64,000 nucleotides of DNA from Edaphobacter sp. 12200R-103 (GCF_010093025.1 NZ_CP048114.1:2046001-2110000); one strand, 5' to 3'; shown: positions 16,664 to 26,578, counted from the first letter of the stretch. Numbers and translations are program-made. Notes: a model not told the origin generated them from the sequence alone.

Positions 16664-19156
16664 CTATTGGTCTCCAGCCATTCCCAATGCCATATTGACC
16701 AGGGTCTTCTCCTCGATGTCGTGTGCCTTGGCCGATCCGGTTGCAGGGGTGGCGCTGGCGCTCCGCTTCACACTCAGCACGGCACGGTTGCCAGCCAGGC
16801 GTCGAAGGAGTGGCATGACATAGAAATACGGGCCCATGTTGGCAGGTTCTTCCTGGACCCAGACGATCTCTTCTGCATTCGGATACTGATCGAGCGCCGC
16901 CTGCAGTTCCTGCTCCGGCCACGGATAAAGCTGCTCGACGAAGATGATACCTACGCTGAAGTCCTTGCGTTTCTCACGCTCCATGCGGAGATTGTGGCCG
17001 ACCTTTCCGCTGCAGACCAGCAGACGCCGTGGATCCTTCACATCGTTGTCCGGAAGGACGTTGAGGAAGCGGTCGTGGCTGAAGTCCGCGATCGGGGACG
17101 CAGCATCGGGATGACGCAGCATGCTCTTCGGCGTAAAGACCACCAGCGGCTTGCGCCACGAACGCATCACCTGGCGGCGCAGCAGATGGAAGTACTGGGC
17201 GGCGTTCGAAGGCTGGCAGATCTGGATATTGTCGTTGGCGGCAAGCTGAAGATATCGCTCGACACGGGCGCTGGAGTGCTCCGGCCCCTGGCCTTCATAG
17301 CCGTGCGGCAGAAGGAGGACGACGCCGGAGAGAAGCCCCCACTTTGCCTCGCCTGCGGCGATGAACTGGTCGATGATGATCTGAGCACCGTTGGCGAAGT
17401 CGCCGAACTGCGCCTCCCACATCACCAGAGCCTCAGGGTAGTCTCGGGCGAAACCGTACTCAAAGCCAAGGACGGCGGCCTCAGAAAGCAACGAGTTGTA
17501 GACCTCAAAGCGGCCCTGCGCCTTGCTGAGATTTGCAAGCGGAGAATAACGGCTCTCCGTCTCAGTATCGACCACGATCGAATGGCGTTGATTGAAGGTT
17601 CCGCGCTGCGAATCCTGACCGGTCAGACGAACCAGAGTGCCGTCTTCCAGCAACGAGGCAAACGCGACGAGCTCTGCTGTGCCGTAGTCGAACAGCTTTG
17701 CACCCGATCCCATCTCCAGGCGTTGCTCGAAGAGCTTCTTTACCTTCGGGTGAATGTGAAAGTCCTTGGGATAAGTCGTGATCTTCTTGACAAGCTCGCC
17801 GACGCGCTCAGCCGAAATTCCGGTATTGACCTCGAGCGAGGCATCATACTCGCCGCCCTTGAACTTGTCCCAGTACGACGGAAGGGTCGCCATGTGGGGG
17901 ATGTGACTGGCCTGGGTCGCCAGTTTCTGCTGGTCGAGGAACTCCTGCTGGATATTCTCCGCTTCCTTCGCAGGATTGACGCCAATCTTCTCCGCATAGA
18001 TCTGATAGAGCGGCGCATGATCCTTGATGACCGCATACCGGCGCGGTTGCGTTACGGTCGGATCATCGACCTCGCTGTGGCCATGGCGACGGTAGCCGAT
18101 CAGGTCGACGACAACGCTTGAGCCAAAGCGCTGCCGGTACTCGGTCACAAGAGCTGCAACGCGAACAACTGCGTCCGGATCTTCGGCGTTGACGTGAATG
18201 ATGGGGATGGGTAGCCGTTTGGCGATGTCGGTGGAGAAGCGGCTGGCGTTGGACTCCTCGGGGTTCGCAGTGAAGCCCAGAAGATTGTTGACGATCACGT
18301 GAATCACACCGCCGACGTTGTAACCCGGCAGGGTCTCCATGTTGAGGGTCTCGGCCAGGATGCCCTGCCCTGCGAAGGCGGCATCGCCGTGGACAAGGAT
18401 CGGAAGGACCTGCTTCTTTCCCCCCTCTCCGATGCGCTCCTGGCGGGCGCGGCTGCGGCCAATCAGAACCGGGTCGATTGCTTCGAGATGGCTCGGGTTG
18501 GAGGCCAGATGGAGGCTGATCACCTTACCGCTCGGCGACGTGTAATCGCCGGTTGCGCCGAGATGGTACTTCACATCACCACCGCCAAGGGTGCTGCGCG
18601 GATCGACGTCTTCAAACTTGGTGAATATCTCAGATGCGGGACGGCCGATAGTGTTGGTCATCACATTCAGGCGTCCGCGGTGATTCATCGCGAGCATCGC
18701 CTTGGTGACGCCAAGGGTCGAACCAAGCTCAAGGATCTGGTCAAGGAACGGAATCAGCGCGGTGATTCCCTCAAGGGAGAAACGCTTGGTTCCCAGGTAG
18801 CGGGACTGGATCACCTGCTCAAAGAGGTCGGCGCGGATGAGCTGAGTGAGGATGTGTGCCTGATTCGGCTTGGAGGGAGTCTTTTCGATCTGAGACTGAA
18901 GCCACTGTCTCTGTTCCACACTGGGGATGTGCATGAACTCGATTGCGATGGTGCCGCAATAGTAGCGCCTGGCTTCCGCAGCCAACTCGCCCTCAGGAGC
19001 GGGTGTAGGGAATGGGTCCGCGGGAAGATACTGCCCGAGAGGGTCAAGTGAGGCCTGCAGGTACCCCCATCGCCGAAAGATATCGAATACTGCTTCACGT
19101 TCCTGTGGGTCGGTTACCGTCGGTCCTTGAGACAACGTCCCTGCCTTGGTGGCCAT
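16664..19156 (-). CDS. sucA: 2-oxoglutarate dehydrogenase E1 component
   Basis: Thiamine-diphosphate-dependent decarboxylase of the 2-oxoglutarate dehydrogenase complex in the TCA cycle. The 830-aa protein carries the ThDP/Mg signature GDAAFAGQG (residues 257-265) through VNN (289-291), preceded by MNHRGRLNV and YHLGATGDY, and ends with the transketolase-like C-terminal domain (EEIVWVQEEPANMGPY). It is about 100 residues shorter than E. coli SucA, and the N-terminal E2-binding region is abbreviated, beginning with FDIFRRWGYLQASLDPLGQY. GAGGA lies just before the ATG. sucB and lpd are not adjacent; an altronate-type dehydratase gene lies upstream instead, so the complex is encoded at separate loci. 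Confidence 0.96.
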   Translation of the reverse strand: MATKAGTLSQGPTVTDPQEREAVFDIFRRWGYLQASLDPLGQYLPADPFPTPAPEGELAAEARRYYCGTIAIEFMHIPSVEQRQWLQSQIEKTPSKPNQAHILTQLIRADLFEQVIQSRYLGTKRFSLEGITALIPFLDQILELGSTLGVTKAMLAMNHRGRLNVMTNTIGRPASEIFTKFEDVDPRSTLGGGDVKYHLGATGDYTSPSGKVISLHLASNPSHLEAIDPVLIGRSRARQERIGEGGKKQVLPILVHGDAAFAGQGILAETLNMETLPGYNVGGVIHVIVNNLLGFTANPEESNASRFSTDIAKRLPIPIIHVNAEDPDAVVRVAALVTEYRQRFGSSVVVDLIGYRRHGHSEVDDPTVTQPRRYAVIKDHAPLYQIYAEKIGVNPAKEAENIQQEFLDQQKLATQASHIPHMATLPSYWDKFKGGEYDASLEVNTGISAERVGELVKKITTYPKDFHIHPKVKKLFEQRLEMGSGAKLFDYGTAELVAFASLLEDGTLVRLTGQDSQRGTFNQRHSIVVDTETESRYSPLANLSKAQGRFEVYNSLLSEAAVLGFEYGFARDYPEALVMWEAQFGDFANGAQIIIDQFIAAGEAKWGLLSGVVLLLPHGYEGQGPEHSSARVERYLQLAANDNIQICQPSNAAQYFHLLRRQVMRSWRKPLVVFTPKSMLRHPDAASPIADFSHDRFLNVLPDNDVKDPRRLLVCSGKVGHNLRMEREKRKDFSVGIIFVEQLYPWPEQELQAALDQYPNAEEIVWVQEEPANMGPYFYVMPLLRRLAGNRAVLSVKRSASATPATGSAKAHDIEEKTLVNMALGMAGDQ

Positions 19157-19271
19157 TGCTTCCTCGATTTTCTAAATAATCAAACTTTTTGGCGTTAAAC
19201 GCCTGACATCTATGCTAGTCCTTTCATCGCATGGCTGCACACGGATTCCTGCAACTTCTTTACCCTGAGGA

Positions 19272-20783
19272 CTATAGAGTTGCACCTAAAACCCAGGGCT
19301 GGAACTCCTCTTCCCCGAATCCGTGAACCTCACTGCGGGTTGGTTTTCCCGACGCAATCTCCAAGATCTCGTTATAGATCGCGGCTCCTGCCTGCTCTAC
19401 CGTCTGCTCGCCATCGATGATGCAACCGCAGTTGATGTCCATGTCATCCTGCATGCGCTGAAACAGTGCGGTATTCGAAGCGATCTTGATGGACGGCGTA
19501 GGCTTACAGCCGAATACCGAACCGCGGCCTGTCGTGAAGCAGATCAGGTTGGCGCCGCCGGCCACCTGCCCGGTCGCGGAGACCGGATCGAAGCCCGGTG
19601 AATCCATGAAGACGAGGCCGTGTTCCCGCACTTGTTCGGCGTAGAGATAGACCTCTCTCAGGTTCGAGGATCCCCCTTTGGCGACGGCCCCAAGCGACTT
19701 TTCGAGAATCGTCGTCAGCCCGCCGGTCTTGTTGCCGGGCTGAGGATTATTGTCCATCGTGGCCTTGTGCTGCGCTGTATACGCCTCCCACCAGCGGATG
19801 CGATCGAGCAGGCGCTCGGCCACTTCGGGACGCGAGGCGCGGCGCGTAAGCAGATGCTCGGCTCCGTAGATCTCGGGGGTCTCCGAGAGGATGGCAGTTC
19901 CTCCATCGCGAACAAGATGATCGGCTGCGACCCCGAGGGCAGGGTTCGCACTGATTCCCGAGTAGGCGTCAGAGCCTCCGCACTGCAATCCGATGACGAG
20001 ATGGGAGGCAGGAACAGAAGTGCGGATCTGTCGATTCGCCTGCTCAAGCATCTTGTAGACCGAGGCGATTCCGTTGCGGATGCTTGCAGAGGTGCCTCCC
20101 TCCTCCTGGATGTTAGCCGTGTGGACGGTGTCTCTGGAACCGGTGAGTTCCACGAGAGAATCGATCTGATTGGTCTCACAACCCAGCCCCATAAGCAGGA
20201 CCGAGGCGAAGTTGGGATGCGTGGCATAGCCGGCAAAGACGCGGCGCAGAACTTCGGCCCCTTCGCCACCGCTGGCGATGCCGCATCCGGTTCCATGGGT
20301 GAGAGTCACCACGCCGTCGACGTTGGAGAAGGCGCTAAGAATTTCCGGTGTGAAGTGCGCTGCTATCCGTCGTGCTACGCTCGCGGAGCAATTGACGGTC
20401 GTCAGAATGCCGACATAGTTTCGCGTTCCCACCCGACCATCAGCACGCCGATATCCAAGGAATGTTCCTGCAGCAGCATCTGCAATGGCGGGACTCTGAT
20501 GTGCGTCCACGCCAATGGCGTAATCCTTCTCCACTTCGCCCACGGCGAGATTATGAGTGTGAATATGCTCGCCCGCGGCGATCGGCTGTGTCGCAAACCC
20601 GATGATCTGGTTGAACTTTCTGACAGCGTGGCCGATTGCCAGGGGGTGAAGAGCCAATTTGTGTCCGGCAGGAATATCAGAGACGGCGGTGAGGTGAAAC
20701 TCGGGCAGCACCTCGCCGGCCTTCACGGGTTGAAGGGCGACGAGAACATCATCCTGAGAGCCGAGCTTGAGAACCTGGGGCAT
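19272..20783 (-). CDS. UxaA-family altronate/galactarate-type dehydratase
   Basis: A 503-aa fused UxaA/GarD-type dehydratase. The N-terminal SAF domain (about residues 5-90) has the ...AGEVLPEFHLTAVSDIPAGHKLAL... pattern. The C-terminal catalytic part has GYRRADGRVGTRNYVGILTTVNCSA, THGTGCGIA, GLGCE, LQCGGSDAYSGISANPALG and CFTTGRGSVFGC, whose conserved Cys residues bind the Fe centre. It dehydrates altronate (or a related sugar acid) to a 2-keto-3-deoxy acid in uronate catabolism. Altronate is the usual substrate for this length; galactarate cannot be excluded. No uxaB, uxaC or kdgK is adjacent. It lies 115 bases upstream of sucA on the same strand. Confidence 0.85.
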   Translation of the reverse strand: MPQVLKLGSQDDVLVALQPVKAGEVLPEFHLTAVSDIPAGHKLALHPLAIGHAVRKFNQIIGFATQPIAAGEHIHTHNLAVGEVEKDYAIGVDAHQSPAIADAAAGTFLGYRRADGRVGTRNYVGILTTVNCSASVARRIAAHFTPEILSAFSNVDGVVTLTHGTGCGIASGGEGAEVLRRVFAGYATHPNFASVLLMGLGCETNQIDSLVELTGSRDTVHTANIQEEGGTSASIRNGIASVYKMLEQANRQIRTSVPASHLVIGLQCGGSDAYSGISANPALGVAADHLVRDGGTAILSETPEIYGAEHLLTRRASRPEVAERLLDRIRWWEAYTAQHKATMDNNPQPGNKTGGLTTILEKSLGAVAKGGSSNLREVYLYAEQVREHGLVFMDSPGFDPVSATGQVAGGANLICFTTGRGSVFGCKPTPSIKIASNTALFQRMQDDMDINCGCIIDGEQTVEQAGAAIYNEILEIASGKPTRSEVHGFGEEEFQPWVLGATL

Positions 20784-20890
20784 TGCAATCGTTGAAAACG
20801 CGACAGCCGAAGAGTGGTATGACCAAAATTTACTCTCTCTGCCGTGTTTCTACCTAATTTGCTCGCCCTCGAATCGAAGGCTCGACTAAG

Positions 20891-21775
20891 TCATTGGGGC
20901 CGCTGAACGGCTGCGTCTCCCGGGAGTATGGTGGAGGTCGCCTTGAACTTGCGGTAATCCGAGTCGGTAATAAGTATGCTTCCGTCGAAGTGAAACAGCA
21001 GCAGGACTCGCGCGGCTCCGTTGGCTTCGATGCGCGAAGGAAGCCATACCTCGTTGTTGACCTTGATCTGCTGCACGGAGAATGCCGTGCCTTTGCGAAT
21101 CGACATGACAAGACCGGCACCGATCTTGAAGGAATCCGCGAAACGCCCTTCCAGCCTTACGACGGCTAGATCCCGTTCATCGATCCAGATGGTTCCCGCA
21201 AGGTCGCGGATGACACTCTCAAGGCGATTGCGCGTCTTTGCGTTCGGGTTTCCAGCATAATCAACAACGATGGTGCTGCGACCGTTCAGCAACTCTCGAC
21301 GCGGATTCGAGAAGGCTCCCAGCTCAAGAAAGCGCGAGACGGTCACCTCTTCCCTTCCCTCGGAATCTGTCTTCTTTCCTTTCGTATCGGCTTTGCGTTT
21401 ACGCTCCAGGGCCTTCGCTACGTCTTTGTCGATACGCTCGCTCTCCTTGCGCTGTTCTTCGGCGGTGAGATCTTTACCGTCCTTGCGGACGAGTTTGTGA
21501 ACCTGAACTCCCCGGAGCCAGAAGACATCGTATTCGCGCGTCTCTCCTTTGCGACCGTTGCTGCGCTGCTGTCGTATCACCTCGCGATAGAGATAATCTT
21601 TCTGGATTCGTTCCGATGCCTTTTGATGCTCTTCCACCTCACGCATCAGTGACCCGATATCCGGCAGAGAAGCATGGGAGGATTCTTCCGCCAGGGACGC
21701 CTGCGTTTGAACAAGGGATTGCGCGCTGGCGCTATGGAGGATCAGCAGTAGAAGTGCTGATAGAAGCATCTTCAT
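20891..21775 (-). CDS. Secreted protein of unknown function, LolA-like fold suspected
   Basis: A 294-aa protein with a signal peptide (MKMLLSALLLLILHSASAQ). A charged helical segment rich in Glu, Lys and Arg (about residues 45-150, HQKASERIQKDYLYREVIRQQ...) is followed by a beta-rich part with DLAGTIWIDERDLAVVRLEGRFADSFKIGAGLVMSIRKGTAF..., whose pattern resembles outer-membrane lipoprotein-sorting (LolA/RseB-like) folds. Its start overlaps the stop of the upstream MFS gene by four bases (ATGA), so the two are translationally coupled. It may act in the periplasm on a lipid or lipoprotein. Function is not assigned. Confidence 0.75.
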   Translation of the reverse strand: MKMLLSALLLLILHSASAQSLVQTQASLAEESSHASLPDIGSLMREVEEHQKASERIQKDYLYREVIRQQRSNGRKGETREYDVFWLRGVQVHKLVRKDGKDLTAEEQRKESERIDKDVAKALERKRKADTKGKKTDSEGREEVTVSRFLELGAFSNPRRELLNGRSTIVVDYAGNPNAKTRNRLESVIRDLAGTIWIDERDLAVVRLEGRFADSFKIGAGLVMSIRKGTAFSVQQIKVNNEVWLPSRIEANGAARVLLLFHFDGSILITDSDYRKFKATSTILPGDAAVQRPQ

Positions 21776-23511
21776 TTCGAGTCAGGCTGACGGTGCGGAG
21801 GCGTCTCGTTGGGTGTGATCTCGCGGGCGTAGATCTGGTAGGAGATCTTTGGCTGTTCCTCACCCTGATGCAGCTCGCGCACGTGCGCGCGGATGGCTTC
21901 GTCGGCCGCGGTGATCCGCTCTCTCGATCTCAAGTAGTCGAGCCATGACTCCATGACGAAGGTCTCGTTCAGCCGCTCGGGATCGATGACGTCGCGATAG
22001 ATTCCCCAACGCATGGCGCCGTCGCGCAGACGCACGCCGCGAAGCTGGTGAATGGCATGGGTGAACTCTGCGTAGCGCTCGAGCGGAATTCGATACTCGA
22101 TGGAGATGCGCACCGGACCTTCGTGGATGAGGTCTTCGGCCTGAGCGGCGTTATCTGCAAGTTGAAAGAGGCTTGGCTGCGTCACTGGCCGCGAGGAGCG
22201 GAAGGGAGTGTGATCGGGCAGAGGGCCCTGGAGGATGTGAAAGCGGCGAATAAAGGGATAGCTGATCGCGAGTCCGCAGGCGGAGACAGCCAAAGCAATG
22301 GGAGTCGATGTATGCTCGGCGATGGTACCCCACAGGATGGATCCGAGCGCCATGCCTCCCTGGAAGGTCATCAGGTATGCCCCAAGCGCACGCGCCTGGA
22401 CCCATGCGGGTACGGAGAGTTGCACGGAGGTGTTGAGCGTGGACATCGTGCTGGTCCACGCGAATCCGGAGACGATCAGCGTAAAGATGATAATCAGCGG
22501 ATAATGGACGTAAGCGAGAATCAAGAGCGTTGCCACGTCGTAGAACGTTGAGACTGCGATGATCGTATCGGCCGCAACCCGGCGACGGATACGGGGCAGC
22601 ATGGTTGCCGCAATCACCGCTCCCAAACCCAGAGAGCCATTCAGGATGCCATATCCCAGCGCGCCTTCACTGAGATCGCGTTTGGCCACGACGGCCAGGA
22701 GAGCCCAGATGGCCGATACGAAGAAGGCGAAGGTAAAGGCGCGAATGAGGGAGGACTGCAGCTCCGGCGCGTAACGAACATAACGCAGGCCCGTCATGAT
22801 GGAGCCAGCGATCCGCTCCGATGGCAGCGCCGATTTGAACAGGGGCGTACGCTTCCAGTTGAAGAGCACCCAGATAACGCCGGCAAAGGAAGCGGCGTTA
22901 AGGAAGAAGACCCATCCGGCGCCCGTATGAACACTGGCAAAGCCGGCGACCATCAGACCGCCGAGCGCAGGACCGACCGCCCGGGCGAGATTGTTGGACG
23001 CAGAGTTAAGTGCAACGGCATCGGGGATGAGCTCTCGTGGAACAAGCTCCGGAACGATGGCCTGCCATGCAGGATTGTTCATCGCGGAGCCAATGTTGAG
23101 CAGGAAGGTAAATGCCAACAGGGTCCACGGCGAGATGAAGCCGATAAAGGTGAGAGCGGCCAGAACCGCCACCGAAACCAGCATCCATGCCTGCCAGAAG
23201 ATGAGCAATCTTCTTCGGTCGAAGATGTCGGCCGTGGCCCCGGCCAGGAGGCCAACCATCAGAACGGGCAGCGAGGCGGCCGTCTGCATCAATGCAATCA
23301 ACAGAGGCGAAGCCGTCAGCGAGGTCATCAGCCAGGTTCCGGCTGTGTCCTGCATCCAGGTTCCAACCGAAGAGATCGTCGAGGCTACCCAGCGATCGCG
23401 AAAGAGATGGATACGGAGCGGAGCAAAGCCGCTGGGCGTGGGGGAGGCGACAGCGACCAGAGGACCGGAGTTTGGAGTCTCAAGAGGCATCCGCTGACTT
23501 AGTGTAACCAT
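21772..23511 (-). CDS. MFS transporter with C-terminal dimeric alpha-beta barrel domain
   Basis: A 579-aa protein. Residues about 25-435 form a 12-helix major facilitator of the transmembrane-secretion-effector (MFS_3, EntS-like) type, starting FRDRWVASTISSVGTWMQDTAGTWLMTSLTASPLLIALMQTA. Residues about 465-565 form a soluble domain resembling the ferredoxin-like fold of antibiotic biosynthesis monooxygenases (VRISIEYRIPLERYAEFTHAIHQLRGVRLRDGAMRWGIYRD). The family exports siderophores, drugs or other small molecules from the inner membrane, and the fused domain may bind or modify the cargo. It is coupled by ATGA to a secreted protein gene. The substrate is unknown. Confidence 0.85.
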   Translation of the reverse strand: MVTLSQRMPLETPNSGPLVAVASPTPSGFAPLRIHLFRDRWVASTISSVGTWMQDTAGTWLMTSLTASPLLIALMQTAASLPVLMVGLLAGATADIFDRRRLLIFWQAWMLVSVAVLAALTFIGFISPWTLLAFTFLLNIGSAMNNPAWQAIVPELVPRELIPDAVALNSASNNLARAVGPALGGLMVAGFASVHTGAGWVFFLNAASFAGVIWVLFNWKRTPLFKSALPSERIAGSIMTGLRYVRYAPELQSSLIRAFTFAFFVSAIWALLAVVAKRDLSEGALGYGILNGSLGLGAVIAATMLPRIRRRVAADTIIAVSTFYDVATLLILAYVHYPLIIIFTLIVSGFAWTSTMSTLNTSVQLSVPAWVQARALGAYLMTFQGGMALGSILWGTIAEHTSTPIALAVSACGLAISYPFIRRFHILQGPLPDHTPFRSSRPVTQPSLFQLADNAAQAEDLIHEGPVRISIEYRIPLERYAEFTHAIHQLRGVRLRDGAMRWGIYRDVIDPERLNETFVMESWLDYLRSRERITAADEAIRAHVRELHQGEEQPKISYQIYAREITPNETPPHRQPDSK

Positions 23512-23721
23512 CCTCGGAGGATTCTGCTGACGCGGCCGAGCGAAGAGGCCAGGTCAGCAGCTACCAGATGCGCGAGATGTTAACCGGTATCGGAGGAAGG
23601 GTTTTTTCGCCGTTCACACATATTCTTCGCGCTTGTGAGCACAGGCAACGCCTGTTTTCGCGGATGTCGTCTCACTGCTGATGCAGGTTGTGCGATGCCT
23701 GCTCAAAGAAAGGAGAAAGCT

Positions 23722-24561
23722 ATGACAAAGCTCTTGTCTCTTGTGTCGGTGGCAACACTCTCGGTTGCCCTACAGGCGCAAAGTACGGCCTCTCCTCAGG
23801 CTCCTTCTCCGGGTGACGCTTCGCGAATGCCGCAGACGACGGAGTCGCGACCACAAACGGCGAGCGATGCTGCCGATCCGGAAGCGTCACAGAAGTCAGG
23901 CCAGGTGCAGGCAGCGAGCGTGTCCGCAGAGCTGACGAAAGGACTCGACTCCAAGAAGGCCAAAGTCGGAGATGAAGTAGACGCAAAGACGACCGACGAG
24001 GCAAAGCTACCTGACGGCACCGATCTGCCGAAGGGAACGAAGCTGAAAGGAAATGTCGTCGATGTGAAAGCGAAGTCGAAGGAGGAGAACAGCTCTCACA
24101 TGGTCATCTCACTCAATCGGGCGGAGCTGAAAGATGGCCACGAAGTTCCGATTCGTTCGGCTATCACTTCAATGACTGCTCCTGCTACAAATATCGGCGC
24201 GGCAATGCCTGCAGGAGGCGCAATGGCTGGACCGATCGGTAGCGGCGCAGCAGCCCCCGGAGGCTCTGCAGGAGGAGCGGGCGGATCAGTTGGTGCGTCC
24301 CCCGCACCGATGCCGAGTTCCCCTACGATGGGCACAGGAGACATGGGAGCGTCTTCTCAATCGACCCCTGGGCCCATGCTGAAGAGCGCGAACGATCGTG
24401 TACCGGTTGGCAACAAGCCGAAGGTAACATTGAGCGCACCTACAACCCCTGACAGCGCAAGCGTTCTGGATGCACAGGGAGAAAACATTTCACTTGGTAG
24501 CGGAACGAAGTTCACGGTGAACGTAGCTTCGGCGGAGAACATGGGACAACCGCATCCATAA
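23722..24561 (+). CDS. Secreted Ala/Gly/Ser/Pro-rich protein of unknown function
   Basis: A 279-aa protein. The start at ATG 23722 is supported by AGGAG six bases upstream; the GTG at 23635 is rejected. A signal peptide (MTKLLSLVSVATLSVALQAQ) is followed by a Ser/Pro/Ala-rich linker. A small beta-rich core has LTKGLDSKKAKVGDEVDAKTTDEAKLPDGTDLPKGTKLKGNVVDVKAKSKEENSSHMVISLNRAELKDG, resembling the TrbI/VirB10-like or SAF-like 'cost of conjugation' cores seen in many acidobacterial secreted proteins. A Gly/Ala-rich disordered stretch follows (about residues 160-215). No function assigned. It is divergent from the MFS gene and faces mutL. Confidence 0.7.
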   Translation: MTKLLSLVSVATLSVALQAQSTASPQAPSPGDASRMPQTTESRPQTASDAADPEASQKSGQVQAASVSAELTKGLDSKKAKVGDEVDAKTTDEAKLPDGTDLPKGTKLKGNVVDVKAKSKEENSSHMVISLNRAELKDGHEVPIRSAITSMTAPATNIGAAMPAGGAMAGPIGSGAAAPGGSAGGAGGSVGASPAPMPSSPTMGTGDMGASSQSTPGPMLKSANDRVPVGNKPKVTLSAPTTPDSASVLDAQGENISLGSGTKFTVNVASAENMGQPHP

Positions 24562-24631
24562 ATAATTAAATTGCAGCGATCGATACGGATCACGGGCGCC
24601 CGCTGAGGCGCCTGTGTCTTTTGGAAGCTAA

Positions 24632-26578
24632 CTAAATACGATGGAAGGCCTTCTGAATGTCCTTCAGAGAGTAGCGCAGGGCGATTGGCCGGCCGTGCGG
24701 GCAGCTTGTCGGATGCTCGGTCTTCGCCAGCTCGCGCAACAGCCAATCCATCTTGGCTGGATCGAGCGGCGTATTGATCTTGATGGCGGCGTGACAGGCG
24801 ATGGAGGCTGCAATGCGATGACGTCGAGCCTCGGAGTTTTCCACCTGCTGCTCACGGTCAGGAACGGCGAGCACCTCTTCGAGCATGCGCTCCAGTTCCC
24901 TGCCCTGCAGACCAACGGGCGCGGCCTTGATTGCGATCGTCTTCGGGCCAAAGGGCTCAGCCTCAAAGCCATTCCGCTCCAACTCATCGGCGAGCCGGGT
25001 GAAAGCAACCATCTGGGCGGGAAGAAGGTCCACGAGCACAGGCATCAGGAGTCGCTGGCGCTGCACGCACTCGACCTCACGGTCGCGCAGGATCTTTTCG
25101 AAGAGCACGCGCTCGTGCGCGACGTGCTGATCGACGATCCAGAGCCCCTCATCGTTGACTGCGAGGATGAAAGAGTCCTGAAGCTGGCCGAGCGGCCTGA
25201 GCGTAGCAAGGGCGTTGAGCGTCTGGGCTTCTCCGTCAGGCTGCAGCGGACTTCCTTCCTCCGCCGAAGGGTCGTAACCCACGGGGATCGTCTCGCCGAA
25301 TTCCAGTCGTGACGAGGCAGGCGCTGGAGCGGATTGCAACGCAAAGCTGGCGATGTCGGCAGGGTTGGGCGGGGCCTCCGAGCCGAATCCCACAGCATCG
25401 CCCATCGGGCCGAAAACCGGTTGCTCGGGACCGCCCGGCAATGGACTCACGTCGACCAGCAGAGACGCGCTGGCCAGCGGGCTGTTATGCAGCGCCTGGA
25501 GAAAGTCGGCCGCGGGCCGCGCATGCATCAGGGCGGTGCGTACAGTATCGCGGACGAAGTCATGCACGAACGCAGCCTGACGAAAACGAACCTCCGTCTT
25601 TGCAGGATGAACGTTGACGTCGACCTCCTGAGGCGGCATCTCGAGAAAGAGTAGAACCACCGGGTACGAAGTCGGCGGAATGATGTTGCGATAAGCCTCA
25701 GTAAGGGCATGCAGGATGAGCCGATCGCGGATGAGGCGGCCATTGACGAAGATGTAAATCGAGTTGCGGTTGAGCTTCTGCAGGTCTGGCTTGGAGATGA
25801 AGCCGGAGAGACGGAGAAAGCCGGGCTCCGGCACCTCGTAGTCGGCATCGCGCTTCCACGGCGGAGGCTCAGGCAGACCCACGCGGGTAAAGTCCATCTC
25901 CGCTGCCGCCGGAATCATATGCGATGTGGTCTCTTTGCCGAAGACCTGGAAGAGCCGGTCAGCGGTGGTTGCCGCAGCAGGAGCCGTGAGAAGCGCCTGC
26001 GTGGACGAGTGCAGCTCAACGTGTCGGTTCGGATTCGCAAGCGCATAATGCGTCACCAGTGCGGCGATGTGCGACAGTTCCGTCTGTTCGGAACGAAGAA
26101 ATTTGCGGCGTGCAGGAGTGTTATAGAAAAGGTCGCGAATCGTAATCGTAGTACCAGTGGGCAACCCGGCGGGTTCCACGCGAACGATATTGCCGCCTGC
26201 AATCTCGACGACGGTTCCGGCTTCTTCTTCCGCAAACCGGGTCTCCAGCGTAAGACGCGAGACGGAGGCAATGGACGGCAGGGCCTCACCGCGAAAACCG
26301 AGGGTGGCGATGGAGAGCAGGTCGTCAGAGGTCCGCAGCTTCGAGGTGGCATGGCGCTCAAAAGCCAGCAAGGCATCGTCGGCCCCCATGCCGTGTCCGT
26401 TATCGGTGATGCGGATCAGCTTGCGGCCCCCGCCCTCCACCTCGATTCGTATGCGCGTGGCTCCGGCATCGAGCGAGTTTTCCAGCAGCTCCTTAACAAC
26501 GGAGGCCGGACGCTCGACGACTTCGCCGGCGGCGATCTGGTTGGCCACCAGGTCGGAGAGGATGCGGATACGGCCCAT
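24632..26578 (-). CDS. mutL: DNA mismatch repair protein MutL, endonuclease type
   Basis: A 648-aa mismatch-repair ATPase that links MutS to strand processing. GHKL ATPase motifs are present: ENSLDAG (33-39), DNGHGMG (59-65) and GFRGEAL (94-100). The C-terminal domain has DQHVAHERVLFE, matching the DQHA(x)2E(x)4E metal-binding endonuclease motif with Val for Ala, plus ACHAAIK and CPHGRP, the accompanying conserved blocks. This protein is therefore probably a nicking MutL, consistent with absence of a MutH. The frame opens 55 codons earlier, but MGRIRILSDLVANQIAAGEV is the family's invariant N-terminus, so the ATG at 26578 is chosen. It faces a secreted-protein gene and is divergent from a 49-aa gene. 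Confidence 0.95.
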   Translation of the reverse strand: MGRIRILSDLVANQIAAGEVVERPASVVKELLENSLDAGATRIRIEVEGGGRKLIRITDNGHGMGADDALLAFERHATSKLRTSDDLLSIATLGFRGEALPSIASVSRLTLETRFAEEEAGTVVEIAGGNIVRVEPAGLPTGTTITIRDLFYNTPARRKFLRSEQTELSHIAALVTHYALANPNRHVELHSSTQALLTAPAAATTADRLFQVFGKETTSHMIPAAAEMDFTRVGLPEPPPWKRDADYEVPEPGFLRLSGFISKPDLQKLNRNSIYIFVNGRLIRDRLILHALTEAYRNIIPPTSYPVVLLFLEMPPQEVDVNVHPAKTEVRFRQAAFVHDFVRDTVRTALMHARPAADFLQALHNSPLASASLLVDVSPLPGGPEQPVFGPMGDAVGFGSEAPPNPADIASFALQSAPAPASSRLEFGETIPVGYDPSAEEGSPLQPDGEAQTLNALATLRPLGQLQDSFILAVNDEGLWIVDQHVAHERVLFEKILRDREVECVQRQRLLMPVLVDLLPAQMVAFTRLADELERNGFEAEPFGPKTIAIKAAPVGLQGRELERMLEEVLAVPDREQQVENSEARRHRIAASIACHAAIKINTPLDPAKMDWLLRELAKTEHPTSCPHGRPIALRYSLKDIQKAFHRI

